DNA of 64,000 bases from JAJXUB01 sp047974805 (GCA_047974805.1 JBKECS010000016.1:1-64000), one strand, 5' to 3'; numbered from the stretch's first letter, positions 26,540 to 35,228 are shown. Notes: a model not told the origin generated them from the letters alone. Made by a program: numbers and translations.

Positions 26540-27166
26540 ATGTCCACACCCGCCTCGTCTCCGACCCGCCTGGTTGTCCTCCTCTCCGGGTCGGGCACCC
26601 TCTTGCAGGCGCTCTTGGAGGCCGCGAAGGATCCGGATTTCGGGGCGCAGATCGTTGCCGTGGGCGCCGATCGCCCGGCGACGCTCGGCGAGCAACGGGC
26701 CGTCGAGGCCGGCATCCCCACCTTCGTGTGTCGCGTTGCGGATTATCCCAGCCGTCAGGCCTGGGACGCCGCCCTGACCGAGGCCGTCGCCGAGCACAGC
26801 CCCGATCTCGTGGTCAGCGCAGGCTTCCTCAAACTTGTCGGGGCGGCCTTCCTCGGCCGGTTCGGTGGCCGGTACCTCAACAGCCACAATGCCCTGTTGC
26901 CGAGCTTTCCGGGGATCCACGGCCCCGCGGACGCCCTGGCCTACGGGGTCAAGCTGGCCGGGGCCACGTTGTTCGTCGTCGATGAGGGGGTCGACACCGG
27001 CGCCATCGTCGCGCAGTGCGCCGTGCCGGTGCTCGACGATGATGACGTCGAGCGCCTCACCGAGCGGATCAAGGAGGCTGAGCGGCCCCAACTGGTGCAT
27101 TGGGTCGGCCGAATGGCTCGAGAAGGCTACGTCGTGGACGGCCGACGGGTTCGGGTCGGGGCGTGA
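26540..27166 (+). CDS. purN: Phosphoribosylglycinamide formyltransferase
   Basis: Transfers the formyl group of 10-formyl-THF to GAR in de novo purine synthesis. The 208-residue protein has the N-terminal VVLLSGSGTLLQAL motif and the catalytic region YLNSHNALLPSFPGIHG, keeping the Asn and His of the active site (the usual Pro after His is Asn). The late DEGVDTGAIVAQ carries the catalytic Asp. It is followed after 7 bp by an acyltransferase gene rather than directly by purH, as is more usual. Confidence 0.95.
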   Translation: MSTPASSPTRLVVLLSGSGTLLQALLEAAKDPDFGAQIVAVGADRPATLGEQRAVEAGIPTFVCRVADYPSRQAWDAALTEAVAEHSPDLVVSAGFLKLVGAAFLGRFGGRYLNSHNALLPSFPGIHGPADALAYGVKLAGATLFVVDEGVDTGAIVAQCAVPVLDDDDVERLTERIKEAERPQLVHWVGRMAREGYVVDGRRVRVGA

Positions 27167-27173
27167 CCTGCCG

Positions 27174-27989
27174 ATGACCGGTCGGGATGGCTGGCAGCAT
27201 CCCGGCCGGCGCGGCGCCCTGCTCTACACCGTGGCAGCGGGGATGGCTGGGGTCGGGGTCGCTGCCATGGCGCGCCGGGCCGTGGCTCGCCAACCGGGGC
27301 GCCGATCCGATGCCCAGCAACTCCCGGGCGGCCCCATCATCGTCGTGTCCAACCACACCTCGTATGCCGACGGCATCCTGCTCGCGCTAGCCTGCCGGGA
27401 CCTCGGCCGATCTGTGCGGCTCCTGGCCACGGCCGGCGTCTTCCGTATGCCGTTGATCGGTTCGGTTGCCGATCGACTGGGGTTCATCCCGGTCCAGCGT
27501 GGGTCATCCCATGCCGCTGACTCGCTCGAGCAGGCGGCGCAGGCGCTGGCACACGGCGAAGCGGTGGCGCTCTTTCCCGAGGGGCGGATCACCCGGGAGC
27601 AGGATCACTGGCCCGAACGGGCCAAGACCGGTGCGGTCCGCCTCGCCCTGCGCAGCGGCGCCCCCGTGATCCCAGTGGCCATGGACGGGGCCCATGAGGT
27701 CATCGGCGACCGCGCTCACCTACTGCGCCTGCTGCGTAACCTTGCGCTTCCACCGCAGGTGCGGGTTCTCGTAGGAGAGCCCATCGACGTTACCCGGCTG
27801 GTCGGCTCGGTTCCCGACGAGCAGAGCGTGCGCAGGGTCGCCGATGAGGTGATGGGGACCCTGGTCGACCTGGTCGAGCAGCTGCGAGGCCAGCCGGCGC
27901 CGAGCGCGGAATGGCGAGGGGGTGCCGCCGGCGCTCCGGTCGGTTCGCACCCGTCGGACACGGACGTGCCCAGCGGTGCGGATCGGTAG
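27174..27989 (+). CDS. PlsC-type lysophospholipid acyltransferase
   Basis: A 271-residue membrane-associated acyltransferase of the 1-acylglycerol-3-phosphate family. Block I is NHTSYADG (the H-x4-D catalytic pair), block III is ALFPEGRI, and block IV is PVIPVAMDG. An N-terminal hydrophobic segment (about 14-32) could anchor it. The C-terminal 25 residues are disordered and Pro/Gly-rich. It starts 7 bp after purN and ends just before the purH riboswitch, so it is co-transcribed with purN. A lipid enzyme between two purine genes is unusual. Confidence 0.9.
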   Translation: MTGRDGWQHPGRRGALLYTVAAGMAGVGVAAMARRAVARQPGRRSDAQQLPGGPIIVVSNHTSYADGILLALACRDLGRSVRLLATAGVFRMPLIGSVADRLGFIPVQRGSSHAADSLEQAAQALAHGEAVALFPEGRITREQDHWPERAKTGAVRLALRSGAPVIPVAMDGAHEVIGDRAHLLRLLRNLALPPQVRVLVGEPIDVTRLVGSVPDEQSVRRVADEVMGTLVDLVEQLRGQPAPSAEWRGGAAGAPVGSHPSDTDVPSGADR

Positions 27990-27992
27990 ACT
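27987..27992 (+). promoter_or_regulatory. Candidate -10 box (TAGACT) for the purH transcript
   Basis: TAGACT overlaps the acyltransferase stop codon. Transcription starting about 7 nt downstream would begin right at the ZTP aptamer, which supports an independent purH transcript. No clear -35 box is visible. Confidence 0.35.
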
Positions 27993-27999
27993 GAGGCTC

Positions 28000-28080
28000 G
28001 GATTCTCGACGACTGGCGCAGGTGGATCACCACCGGGGAGTTAGTGCTCGCGTATCGCCCGCCTGGGTGCGCGACGTCGG
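28000..28080 (+). ncRNA. ZTP (pfl) riboswitch upstream of purH
   Basis: The segment has the layout of the ZTP/ZMP-binding pfl RNA. An outer stem pairs CGACG (28007-28011) with CGTCG (28075-28079). Then come ACTGGCGC, a small GGTG/CACC hairpin (28021-28034), CACCGGGGAG, and the highly conserved 3' loop CCGCCTGGG (28059-28067) flanked by CGCG arms. Known pfl RNAs sense ZMP/ZTP, which build up when 10-formyl-THF is short, and turn on purH and folate genes. ZMP is the substrate of PurH, so the location fits. Recognised by eye; not tested with a covariance model. Confidence 0.85.
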
Positions 28081-28093
28081 TGCCTGGCACCGA
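28077..28093 (+). promoter_or_regulatory. Hairpin competing with the ZTP aptamer (expression platform)
   Basis: TCGGTGCC-T-GGCACCGA is a perfect inverted repeat with 8-bp arms. Its left arm overlaps the 3' strand of the aptamer's outer stem (28075-28079), so the two cannot form together. There is no T-run after it; the purH ribosome binding site AGGAG (28119-28123) lies 25 nt downstream. Confidence 0.5.
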
Positions 28094-28131
28094 GGCCGAA
28101 CGCACACCCGTCAACTCCAGGAGCCCCTGTT

Positions 28132-29760
28132 ATGGCCGTTTCCGTCTCCGCCCCCGGTCCCACCGAGGATGTTCGCCCAATCCGGCGAGCGTTGATCTCA
28201 GTCTTCGACAAAACCGGCCTGGACGACCTCGTTCGCGGGCTGCATACGGCCGGGGTCACCCTCGTCTCGACCGGGGGCTCGGCGAAGCTGATCGAGAGTC
28301 TTTCCATCCCGGTCATCGAGGTTGCCGACCTCACCGGCTTCCCCGAGTGCCTCGAGGGGAGGGTGAAGACCCTGCACCCCATGGTGCACGCCGGGCTGCT
28401 GGCCGACACCCGGAAGCCGGAGCATGTCGCTCAGCTGGCCGACCTCGGCGTCGAACCGTTCGACCTTGTCGTGGTCAACCTCTAACCGTTCGCCGACACG
28501 GCGGCCTCCGGCGCGTCGGCGGAAACAATCGTCGAGAACATCGACATCGGGGGGCCTTCGATGGTGCGGGCTGCCGCCAAGAACCATCCCAGCGTGGCCG
28601 TGGTGGTTGACCCGACGGCCTACCCGGACGTGTTGGCGGCGGTCGCCGGAGGCGGATTCGGCATCACGGAGCGGAAGCGTTTGGCGGCGCAAGCGTTCGC
28701 GCACACCGCCAGCTACGACACGGCTGTGGCCTCGTGGATGGGGTCGGCGTATGCCGACACCTCCGGCGGCACTGGGTTCCCCGCCTGGGCGGGCGCCAGC
28801 TGGGAGAGGGCCGCCGTGCTGCGCTATGGCGAGAACCCGCACCAGCGGGCCGCGCTGTATGTCGACGGCCATCCGACTCACCCCGGTCTGGCGCAGGCGC
28901 GGCAGCTGCACGGCAAGGAAATGTCGTACAACAACTATGTCGACGCCGACGCGGCTTGGCGGGCAGCCCACGAGCAGGGGGACGTGCCGACCGTTGCCGT
29001 GGTCAAGCACGCCAACCCATGTGGCATCGCCGTCGGGGCGGACATCGCCCAAGCGCACGCCAAGGCGCATGCCTGCGACCCGGTGTCTGCCTTCGGCGGC
29101 ATCATCGCGGCGAACCGACAGGTCACCGGGGCCATGGCTGAGACGGTCAAGGACATCTTCACCGAGGTGGTCATCGCTCCAGCCTTCGAGCCCGAGGCGC
29201 TGACCATTCTCACCGCGAAGAAGAACATTCGCCTGTTGCAGTGCCAGGCCCCGGCACCCGGAGGCATCGACACCCGACCGATCAGCGGCGGGCTGCTCAT
29301 GCAGCAGCGGGACGTCATTGACGCCGTGGTCACCGACGATGAGGGCACCGTGGTCGGCGGTGACGACCCGGCGCTGTGGACCTTGGTCGCCGGACCGGCA
29401 GCAGACCCGGCCACGATGGCCGATCTGGGCTTCGCCTGGCGTGCTGTGCGGGCAGTGAAGTCCAACGCCATTCTGCTCGCCGACGGCGGCGCCTCGGTCG
29501 GAATCGGTATGGGGCAGGTCAACCGAGTCGATTCCTGCCACTTGGCCGTGCAACGAGCCGGGACGGATCGGGCTGCTGGGTCGGTCGCCGCCTCTGATGC
29601 GTTCTTCCCGTTCGCGGACGGCCTGACGGTCCTTATCGATGCCGGCGTTCGGGCCGTGGTCGCCCCGGGCGGTTCCATCCGGGACGAGGAGGTCATTGCT
29701 GCGGCGCAGGCTCGTGGGGTCACCCTTTATTTCACGAGGACTCGGCACTTCTTCCACTAG
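28132..29760 (+). pseudogene. purH: purH (AICAR transformylase/IMP cyclohydrolase) with in-frame stop
   Basis: Bifunctional enzyme for the last two steps of IMP synthesis. Reading from ATG 28132 gives the N-terminal MGS-like cyclohydrolase domain (RRALISVFDKTGL; VSTGGSAKLIE; GRVKTLHPMVHAG) up to DLVVVNL, then TAA at 28483-28485 in place of the Tyr codon of the conserved VVNLYPF. The same frame continues without another stop through PFADTAASG, the AICAR transformylase domain (LRYGENPHQRAALY; KHANPCGIAVG) and RDEEVIAAA to TAG 29758-29760. The gene is otherwise intact at 542 codons. Either a single substitution (TAC or TAT to TAA) has broken it or the base is a sequencing error. Restart at ATG 28561 could make only the transformylase part. 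Confidence 0.92.
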
Positions 29761-29810
29761 CCAGGATCTCGATGGTCTGGCGGTGTGACCCGGCCGGCAG
29801 TGGGCTGAGT

Positions 29811-30887
29811 TCACGCAGCTGATTCGTGGCTCGCCTTGTCGCGGCGGGAGAGATGCTCCGGGAGCCGCAACAGCCACTCCAGCGGTCCGAATCCCAGCCA
29901 GCGTTGCCACAGCATGGATCCGCCGATGGCGACGAGGAGTTGGATCATCATCATGCTCAGGTGGTCATCCGAGCCACCGCCGAACATGAGGTCGACCAGT
30001 AGCCGGGCCAACAGGATCTGGACGGCGTAGGCGGTCAGGGCGGTTCGACCGGTGTCCAGCAGCGGCTGGAGCCAACGTCGAGGCAGGATCTGCGCGAGCC
30101 AAGCGCAGCCGAGCCAGGCAGTCCATGTCAACGGCAACGCTGTGACCAGTTCGCCCAGCGTCCCGCTGTAGGCATCTGGGGCGGTCAGGAAGCGATTGCC
30201 GGTCAGGAACCCGAGGACGGTCAGCGTCCCGGCACCGAGTGTGGCACCCAGCAGCGTCGTTGATCGGTGGTCGGCGCTCACCCACGCCACCAGGGCCTGC
30301 CCGGCGAGCGCAAAGGCGGCGAAGGTCACGGCGCGGTATTGGCCGCCTGTGGCCAGCCACCCCCACAGCTCGCGCCCGGCACCGCTGAGGTGGGCGCTCA
30401 TCGCCCATTGCCGGGCGCCGTTCATCACCTCGGGTGAGGCGAGGGTCACGACCGCTGCAGCCGCGGCGCTCCACCAGACCCGGCCTCGAAGGACGACGGT
30501 CAGCAGGGCCATGAGGATGGAGAGCACGCCGAGGGTCTGCAACACGACATCGATCTGGTCGTACAGGGTTTGCAGAATTACGCCGAGGACGATGAGGACG
30601 AGCCCTCGATAGGTCTCCTGAACGAGGAAATCGGCAGTGCTTCGTCGTCGTCGCCAGGTCAGCAGAACCCCTACCCCGACCAGCATGGCGAACAGGGGCG
30701 CGGTCAGCCGCTCGACGATGTTCCAGACGCCTCCGACCGGGCCGAAGTGCGCAAGGATCATGCTGACGACGGCCAACCCTCGCGCCAGGTCGAGGGACGC
30801 GATACGTGGCCGGATGACGTGGGGTTCGTGCGGCGGGCGGGTCGACGTCACCCCAGCGAGTATGCCGAAAAGGCGTTGCAGCGTCAC
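29811..30887 (-). CDS. DUF418/DUF1624-type multi-spanning membrane protein
   Basis: A polytopic membrane protein of up to 358 residues with about ten helices. The N-terminal ASLDLARGLAVVSMILAHFGP and the C-terminal GFGPLEWLLRLPEH are signatures shared by YeiB-like DUF418 and heparan-acetyltransferase-like (DUF1624) proteins, some of which transfer acyl groups across the membrane. The substrate is unknown. The start is uncertain: GTG 30887 is the longest, GTG 30851 removes 12 residues, and neither has a strong ribosome binding site. It lies 37 bp downstream of the CoA-transferase gene. Confidence 0.8.
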   Translation of the reverse strand: MTLQRLFGILAGVTSTRPPHEPHVIRPRIASLDLARGLAVVSMILAHFGPVGGVWNIVERLTAPLFAMLVGVGVLLTWRRRRSTADFLVQETYRGLVLIVLGVILQTLYDQIDVVLQTLGVLSILMALLTVVLRGRVWWSAAAAAVVTLASPEVMNGARQWAMSAHLSGAGRELWGWLATGGQYRAVTFAAFALAGQALVAWVSADHRSTTLLGATLGAGTLTVLGFLTGNRFLTAPDAYSGTLGELVTALPLTWTAWLGCAWLAQILPRRWLQPLLDTGRTALTAYAVQILLARLLVDLMFGGGSDDHLSMMMIQLLVAIGGSMLWQRWLGFGPLEWLLRLPEHLSRRDKASHESAA

Positions 30888-30924
30888 CTATGCCGGCGGC
30901 GAATCCTTGTGAGCGAGTGCCGCA

Positions 30925-32100
30925 TCACCTTGAGGGAAGGTCGGCAAGCCAGGCGCGGACCGATGCGTCATGTTGGCCCAACACCGGGGGAGGAAGGTTG
31001 ACTTCCCGGCTTCCGGCATACGTGTTGTCGTCCAGACGCAACGCCGGGCCGGGAAGGCTGATTGGCCCGAGCACCTCATGGTCCACCTTGATGACCAGGC
31101 CCTGGCTGGACGTCTGATCCCACTGGTAGACCTCATCGAGGGTGCGGACCCGACCCGCGGGCACCCCGAGCTCGGTCAGGCGGTCCAACAACGGTCCGGG
31201 CAGCCAGGAGACGAACTCCGCCTCGATCGCCGAGATGAGCCGCTCCCGGTTGGTGACCCGGTCCTTGTTCGTGCGGAAGGCCGGATCATCGGGGTCGATG
31301 CCGAAACCATCGGCGAGCTTTCGCCACAGCCCCTCACTGCCGCAGGAGATCTGCACAGCGCCATCACGGCATCGGAACAGCCCATATGGAGCGATGGAGG
31401 GATGATGGTTGCCCTGGGGCCCAGGGACCTCACCGGCCACGGTGTAGCGGGTGCCTTGGAAGGCGTGTACGCCGACAACGCTGGCGAGCAGGCTGGTACG
31501 CACCACCCGACCCCGGCCGGTGCGAGCCCGCTCGTGCAAGGCGGCAACGATCCCGTATGCCCCGTACATCCCGGCGAGCAGGTCGGCAATGGGCACCCCC
31601 ATACGTAGGGGGCCGCTGTTGGCATCTCCGGTCATGGACATGATCCCGCCCTCGCCCTGGGCGATCTGGTCGTATCCGGCCCGTCCGCCCTCGGGACCGT
31701 CGTGGCCGAACCCGGTGATCGACAAGATGACTAGGCCCGGGTTGAGCTCGTGGAGGTGGGCCAGGGAGAACCCGAGCCTGTCCAGGACTCCAGGGCGGAA
31801 GTTCTCCACGAGCACATCGGCGCTAACGACCAGGTCGGTGAGGAAGGCGCGGCCCTCGTCGCTCTTCAGATCGGCAGTGACGGACTCCTTGTTGCGGTTG
31901 CACGAGAGGAAGTACGTCGAGATCGGATCGTCCGGCTCGCCGAGGAACGGTGGGCCCCACCCACGGGAATCGTCGCCACCGTCGGGCGTCTCCACCTTGA
32001 TTACTCGGGCACCGAGATCGCCGAGCATCATCGTGGCGTGGGGGCCGGCGAGGGCCCGGGTGAGGTCGATGACGACGATGTCGTCCAACGGTCCAGGCAT
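30925..32100 (-). CDS. CaiB/BaiF family III CoA-transferase
   Basis: A 391-residue member of the formyl-CoA transferase family, which moves CoA between carboxylic acids through an aspartyl intermediate. It starts with DIVVIDLTRALAGPHATMMLGDLGARVIKVE, contains the NKESVTADLKSDEG motif and VLVENFRPGVLDRLG, and the catalytic Asp lies in GYDQIAQGEGGIMSMTG. Acid substrate is not predictable. GAGGAG ends shortly before the ATG and overlaps a TAAGCT box, so it may be either led or near-leaderless. It heads an operon with the DUF418-like gene. Confidence 0.92.
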   Translation of the reverse strand: MPGPLDDIVVIDLTRALAGPHATMMLGDLGARVIKVETPDGGDDSRGWGPPFLGEPDDPISTYFLSCNRNKESVTADLKSDEGRAFLTDLVVSADVLVENFRPGVLDRLGFSLAHLHELNPGLVILSITGFGHDGPEGGRAGYDQIAQGEGGIMSMTGDANSGPLRMGVPIADLLAGMYGAYGIVAALHERARTGRGRVVRTSLLASVVGVHAFQGTRYTVAGEVPGPQGNHHPSIAPYGLFRCRDGAVQISCGSEGLWRKLADGFGIDPDDPAFRTNKDRVTNRERLISAIEAEFVSWLPGPLLDRLTELGVPAGRVRTLDEVYQWDQTSSQGLVIKVDHEVLGPISLPGPALRLDDNTYAGSREVNLPPPVLGQHDASVRAWLADLPSR

Positions 32101-32214
32101 GACTCCTCAGCTTAGGCCCGGTGGGGGGTCGGACCGGTGGGACGGTGGCATGACGCACACTGGGTTCCCTCGGTCCAGCTTCCCCGCCGAGGGAACCCGT
32201 GGCAGTCTGGTGGT

Positions 32215-33291
32215 ATGCGTTGGTCTCCTTCCATGTCGGGCGCACTCGCGCTGGTCGCCGCAGGTGTCCTGGCCTTGGTGGCCGAGCCGGCACTTGCCGC
32301 GCCGGGCGGCTCGCCCCGCTCCGGTGCCCTGTCCTGGTCGATGATCGACACCGGGAGCACGGCGCACCTTCGGGGCTTGGCGCCGGTCTCACGGTCGGTG
32401 ATCTGGGCCAGCGGCACCGAGGGGACGATCCTGCGCACCACCGACGGCGGCGCCACCATCGAGGACGTGGGTCCGGTCGACACCGACGGGCTCCAATTCC
32501 GCAGCCTGTATGCTTCCAGCCCCGACCATGCGGTGGCTGTCTCCATTGGTGACAACCCCGACGACATGCGGGTCTACGTCACCGATGATGGCGGGCTCAC
32601 CTGGTCGATGGCGTTGCAGAATCAGGAACCGACTGGCTTCTTCGACTGTTTGACTTTCGTCGACAAGAAGACCGGCTATCTCCTCGGTGACCCGATCGAT
32701 GGGAAATTCCAGGTCATCAAGACCACCGACGGGGGGCATACCTGGCTGGTGCTGCCCGAGAATGGCATGCCGCCGACGCCCGATGAGTACGGCTTCGCGG
32801 CCAGTGGCACCTGTATCCAGAGCAACGACAGGGGCGACTTGTTCATCGGCACCGGCGGGGCCGACCCTGCTCGGATTCTTGTCTCGAAGGACCAAGGGCA
32901 CACCTGGACTGTGCAGAACTCCCCAGTCGCCGGCGGCGCCTCAAGCGGGATTTTCTCGCTGAGTTTCGGCAACGGCCGAGGCGGGGTGGCTGTCGGTGGG
33001 GATTACCTCATGGCCGACACTGTCGAAGAGGTAGCTGCCTGGACCGATGACCAGGGGGCCACGTGGCATCCGGCCACCGGACTAGGCGGCTATCGTGCCG
33101 GGTCTGCGTGGGTGGACAGCGCTGCCGCGGTCGTCATCGCCGTTGGGCCGACCGGCTCAGACGTGAGCCGGGACGGCGGCCGCAGCTACACCAGCATCGA
33201 CACTGGCTCCTTTGACGCAGTGGCGTGCGTGCCGACAGCGTGCTTCGCCTCGGGCGAATCGGGCCGTCTGGCCAGGCTGACCAGCAACTAA
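32215..33291 (+). CDS. Exported BNR/Ycf48-like beta-propeller protein
   Basis: A 358-residue protein with a signal peptide (SMSGALALVAAGVLALVAEPALAAP) and a predicted seven-bladed propeller with Asp-box style repeats (TTDGGATI, TDDGGLTWS, TTDGGHTW, SKDQGHTWT, SRDGGRSYT). The fold is that of Ycf48-like and sialidase-like proteins, but sialidase catalytic residues are not evident. Proteins like this are often mislabelled oxidoreductases. It presumably acts outside the membrane as a binding or assembly factor. ATG 32215 follows CAGTCT with a 6-nt gap. Confidence 0.8.
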   Translation: MRWSPSMSGALALVAAGVLALVAEPALAAPGGSPRSGALSWSMIDTGSTAHLRGLAPVSRSVIWASGTEGTILRTTDGGATIEDVGPVDTDGLQFRSLYASSPDHAVAVSIGDNPDDMRVYVTDDGGLTWSMALQNQEPTGFFDCLTFVDKKTGYLLGDPIDGKFQVIKTTDGGHTWLVLPENGMPPTPDEYGFAASGTCIQSNDRGDLFIGTGGADPARILVSKDQGHTWTVQNSPVAGGASSGIFSLSFGNGRGGVAVGGDYLMADTVEEVAAWTDDQGATWHPATGLGGYRAGSAWVDSAAAVVIAVGPTGSDVSRDGGRSYTSIDTGSFDAVACVPTACFASGESGRLARLTSN

Positions 33292-33365
33292 AGGGCGAAG
33301 GCCCGGTGGCAGGGAGGTGGCCCCGAGAGCCGCGTTGGCCTCTGCGGTGTGGCGGCCGCAGGCTG

Positions 33366-33965
33366 CTAGCGCTGCCGTGGGGAATCCTGGTCCAGACCGG
33401 TGGCGAGGTCCGCGCATTCGATGAGTGTTGGGTCATGGTGCCGGAGGTACTCGCGCGCACCGTGGTCCCCGCGCGATGAGGCGATGACGTGGCGCCAGTG
33501 ACTACGGCCCAACACGACCGGATGCCCCGGAGCGCCGCGATACACAGCCCGACCGAGAAACTGCTGAGGTGGCATACCGGAACCCTCGGCAGCCTGAAGC
33601 ACCCGAGCGACGACCGGCGGGCCGACGTCTGGAAGATCGACCAGGTGAATCAGCGACAGCGAGGCCTCGGTGGACAGCAGCGTCTCTAGCCCCGGGCGAA
33701 GCGACGCGGACATCCCGTCGACCCAGTCCGGGGCCACGATCCAGCGCACCCGAACGTCATCCGGCACCAGCCGCTGCGCATCCTCGGCACCGGCACCAAG
33801 GACGACGAGCACGCCTGCGCACCCGCCGTCGAGGAGGGCCTGGACCGACCGGCCCGCCCAGGTGGTGCCGTCCCGATCGGTCATCAACGCCTTGGGCATT
33901 CCCATCCGTCTCCCGGCCCCGGCGGCCAAGAGCAGCCCGAGCGCACCCGCGTGGACCTCATCCAT
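33366..33965 (-). CDS. MobA-like NTP transferase domain protein
   Basis: A 199-residue nucleotidyltransferase of the MobA/MocA fold, with the nucleotide-binding motif LLLAAGAGRRMGMPKAL near the N-terminus and the metal-binding HLVDLPDVGPPVV in place of the usual VxLxDQP. These enzymes attach CMP or GMP to molybdopterin, but no other molybdenum-cofactor gene is in view, so the substrate is open. It is divergent from folD, with 34 bp between the start codons. Confidence 0.85.
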   Translation of the reverse strand: MDEVHAGALGLLLAAGAGRRMGMPKALMTDRDGTTWAGRSVQALLDGGCAGVLVVLGAGAEDAQRLVPDDVRVRWIVAPDWVDGMSASLRPGLETLLSTEASLSLIHLVDLPDVGPPVVARVLQAAEGSGMPPQQFLGRAVYRGAPGHPVVLGRSHWRHVIASSRGDHGAREYLRHHDPTLIECADLATGLDQDSPRQR

Positions 33966-33999
33966 GGAAGCAGGATGACACGTGGCAGGATGGATCGCC

Positions 34000-34875
34000 G
34001 TGACAGCGATAACGCTCGATGGTCAAGCCATCCTCACCCAGATAAAGGCCGAGCTGGCCCAGCGGGTGCAGGGACTAGCCGCTTCGGGCATCGTGCCTGG
34101 CCTGGGCACCGTACTGGTCGGGGACGACCCCGGCAGCCGATGGTACGTCTCGGCCAAGCACAAGGATTGTGCCGAGATCGGGGTTCGCAGCATCCGGCAT
34201 GATCTCCCAGCGAGTGCGAGTATGGCCGAGGTCCTCGCAGTCATCGGCAGCCTCAACGCCGACCCTGCGTGCACCGGCTTCCTCATCCAGCAACCCACCG
34301 GTCTGGACGAGCTGACCCTGTTGTCCGCCGTGGACCCCGGCAAGGATGTCGACGGGCTGCATCCGACCAACCTCGGCTGGCTCGTCCTTGGCAGGCAGGC
34401 GCCACTGCCGTGCACCCCCCTGGGCTGCATCGAACTCCTGCGTCGTTATGACGTGCCGATCAACGGTGCCCGCGTGGCCGTTGTCGGACGAGGCATCACC
34501 GTCGGTCGGCCGCTGTCGCTCATGCTCACCCGCAGGTCGGAGAACGCCACCGTGGTCCAGTGCCACACCGGAACCCGGGACCTGACTCAAGAGCTGCGAC
34601 GGGCCGATATCGTCGTGGCCGCGGCCGGTGTCCCGCGGATGATCACAGCGGACATGATCCGCCCCGGTGCCGCGGTCCTCGATGTCGGGGTATCCCGGAT
34701 CATCGCGGAGGACGGCCGGTCTGTGGTTGCCGGGGATGTCCACCCGGAGGTTGCAGAGGTTGCCGGCTGGCTTAGCCCCAACCCCAAGGGTGTCGGACCG
34801 ATGACCAGGGCGATGTTGCTGTCCAACGTTGTGCTCGCGGCTGAACGGGCCGCCGGGCTGGCGGGCGCCGCATGA
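34000..34875 (+). CDS. folD: Methylene-THF dehydrogenase/cyclohydrolase FolD
   Basis: Bifunctional enzyme converting 5,10-methylene-THF to 10-formyl-THF, the one-carbon donor for purN and purH. The 291-residue protein has the catalytic Lys region WYVSAKHKDC, the GFLIQQPTG segment (usually QLPLP), DPGKDVDGLHPTN with the conserved Asp, and the NADP-binding VVGRGITVGRPLSLML. GTG 34000 starts the typical MTAITLDGQA and has AGGA 9 nt upstream; GTG 33982 is an alternative. DUF3017 follows with a 4-bp overlap. Confidence 0.95.
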   Translation: MTAITLDGQAILTQIKAELAQRVQGLAASGIVPGLGTVLVGDDPGSRWYVSAKHKDCAEIGVRSIRHDLPASASMAEVLAVIGSLNADPACTGFLIQQPTGLDELTLLSAVDPGKDVDGLHPTNLGWLVLGRQAPLPCTPLGCIELLRRYDVPINGARVAVVGRGITVGRPLSLMLTRRSENATVVQCHTGTRDLTQELRRADIVVAAAGVPRMITADMIRPGAAVLDVGVSRIIAEDGRSVVAGDVHPEVAEVAGWLSPNPKGVGPMTRAMLLSNVVLAAERAAGLAGAA

Positions 34876-35183
34876 CCGATGTGATGCCGGGAACCTCCGC
34901 GGAGCCACAGCCACCGGTGATGCCCCACCTGGCCTCCTGGTGGGTCCTGGCTGTCGGCGTCCTTGCCGCGGTGGTCTTCGGCGCCACCGCTCACCCCTTG
35001 CGGGCCACGTATGCCTTCGCTGTGGCGCTCCTGGTCGCGGGAGGGATGCGCGCCCTCCTGCCGGACGTGATGGCCGGGGGTCTGGTGGTGCGTCATCGGG
35101 CGACCGATGTCATCACGCTGTTGGTCCTGGCTGTAGCCGTCTTCGTGATCGGCCAGAGCATGAACCTGCATCCGCACGTCTAG
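34872..35183 (+). CDS. DUF3017 membrane protein
   Basis: A 103-residue protein with three hydrophobic helices (about 24-40, 47-62 and 78-94), matching DUF3017, which almost always sits directly after folD in actinobacteria. Function is unknown. Its ATG overlaps the folD stop by 4 bp. The last two codons and the stop codon form the left end of a long inverted repeat that probably terminates transcription. Confidence 0.85.
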   Translation: MTDVMPGTSAEPQPPVMPHLASWWVLAVGVLAAVVFGATAHPLRATYAFAVALLVAGGMRALLPDVMAGGLVVRHRATDVITLLVLAVAVFVIGQSMNLHPHV

Positions 35184-35222
35184 AACTGCCCTCCGGATGC
35201 TGGAGGGCAGCTCTAGACGTGC
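35174..35222. terminator. Bidirectional terminator between DUF3017 and mdh
   Basis: A long near-perfect inverted repeat. GCACGTCTAGA (35174-35184) pairs with TCTAGACGTGC (35212-35222), and after one A/C mismatch CTGCCCTCC pairs with GGAGGGCAG around a 7-nt loop. The 21-nt arms lie between two convergent genes, starting inside the last codons of DUF3017 and ending 6 bp before the mdh stop. There is no long T-run on either strand. Confidence 0.8.
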
Positions 35223-35228
35223 CTAGGC

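Noticed and set aside
28198..29910. Long open frame (about 570 codons) opposite purH
   Set aside because: Antisense shadow of purH; the sense frame gives full PurH similarity apart from the stop codon.
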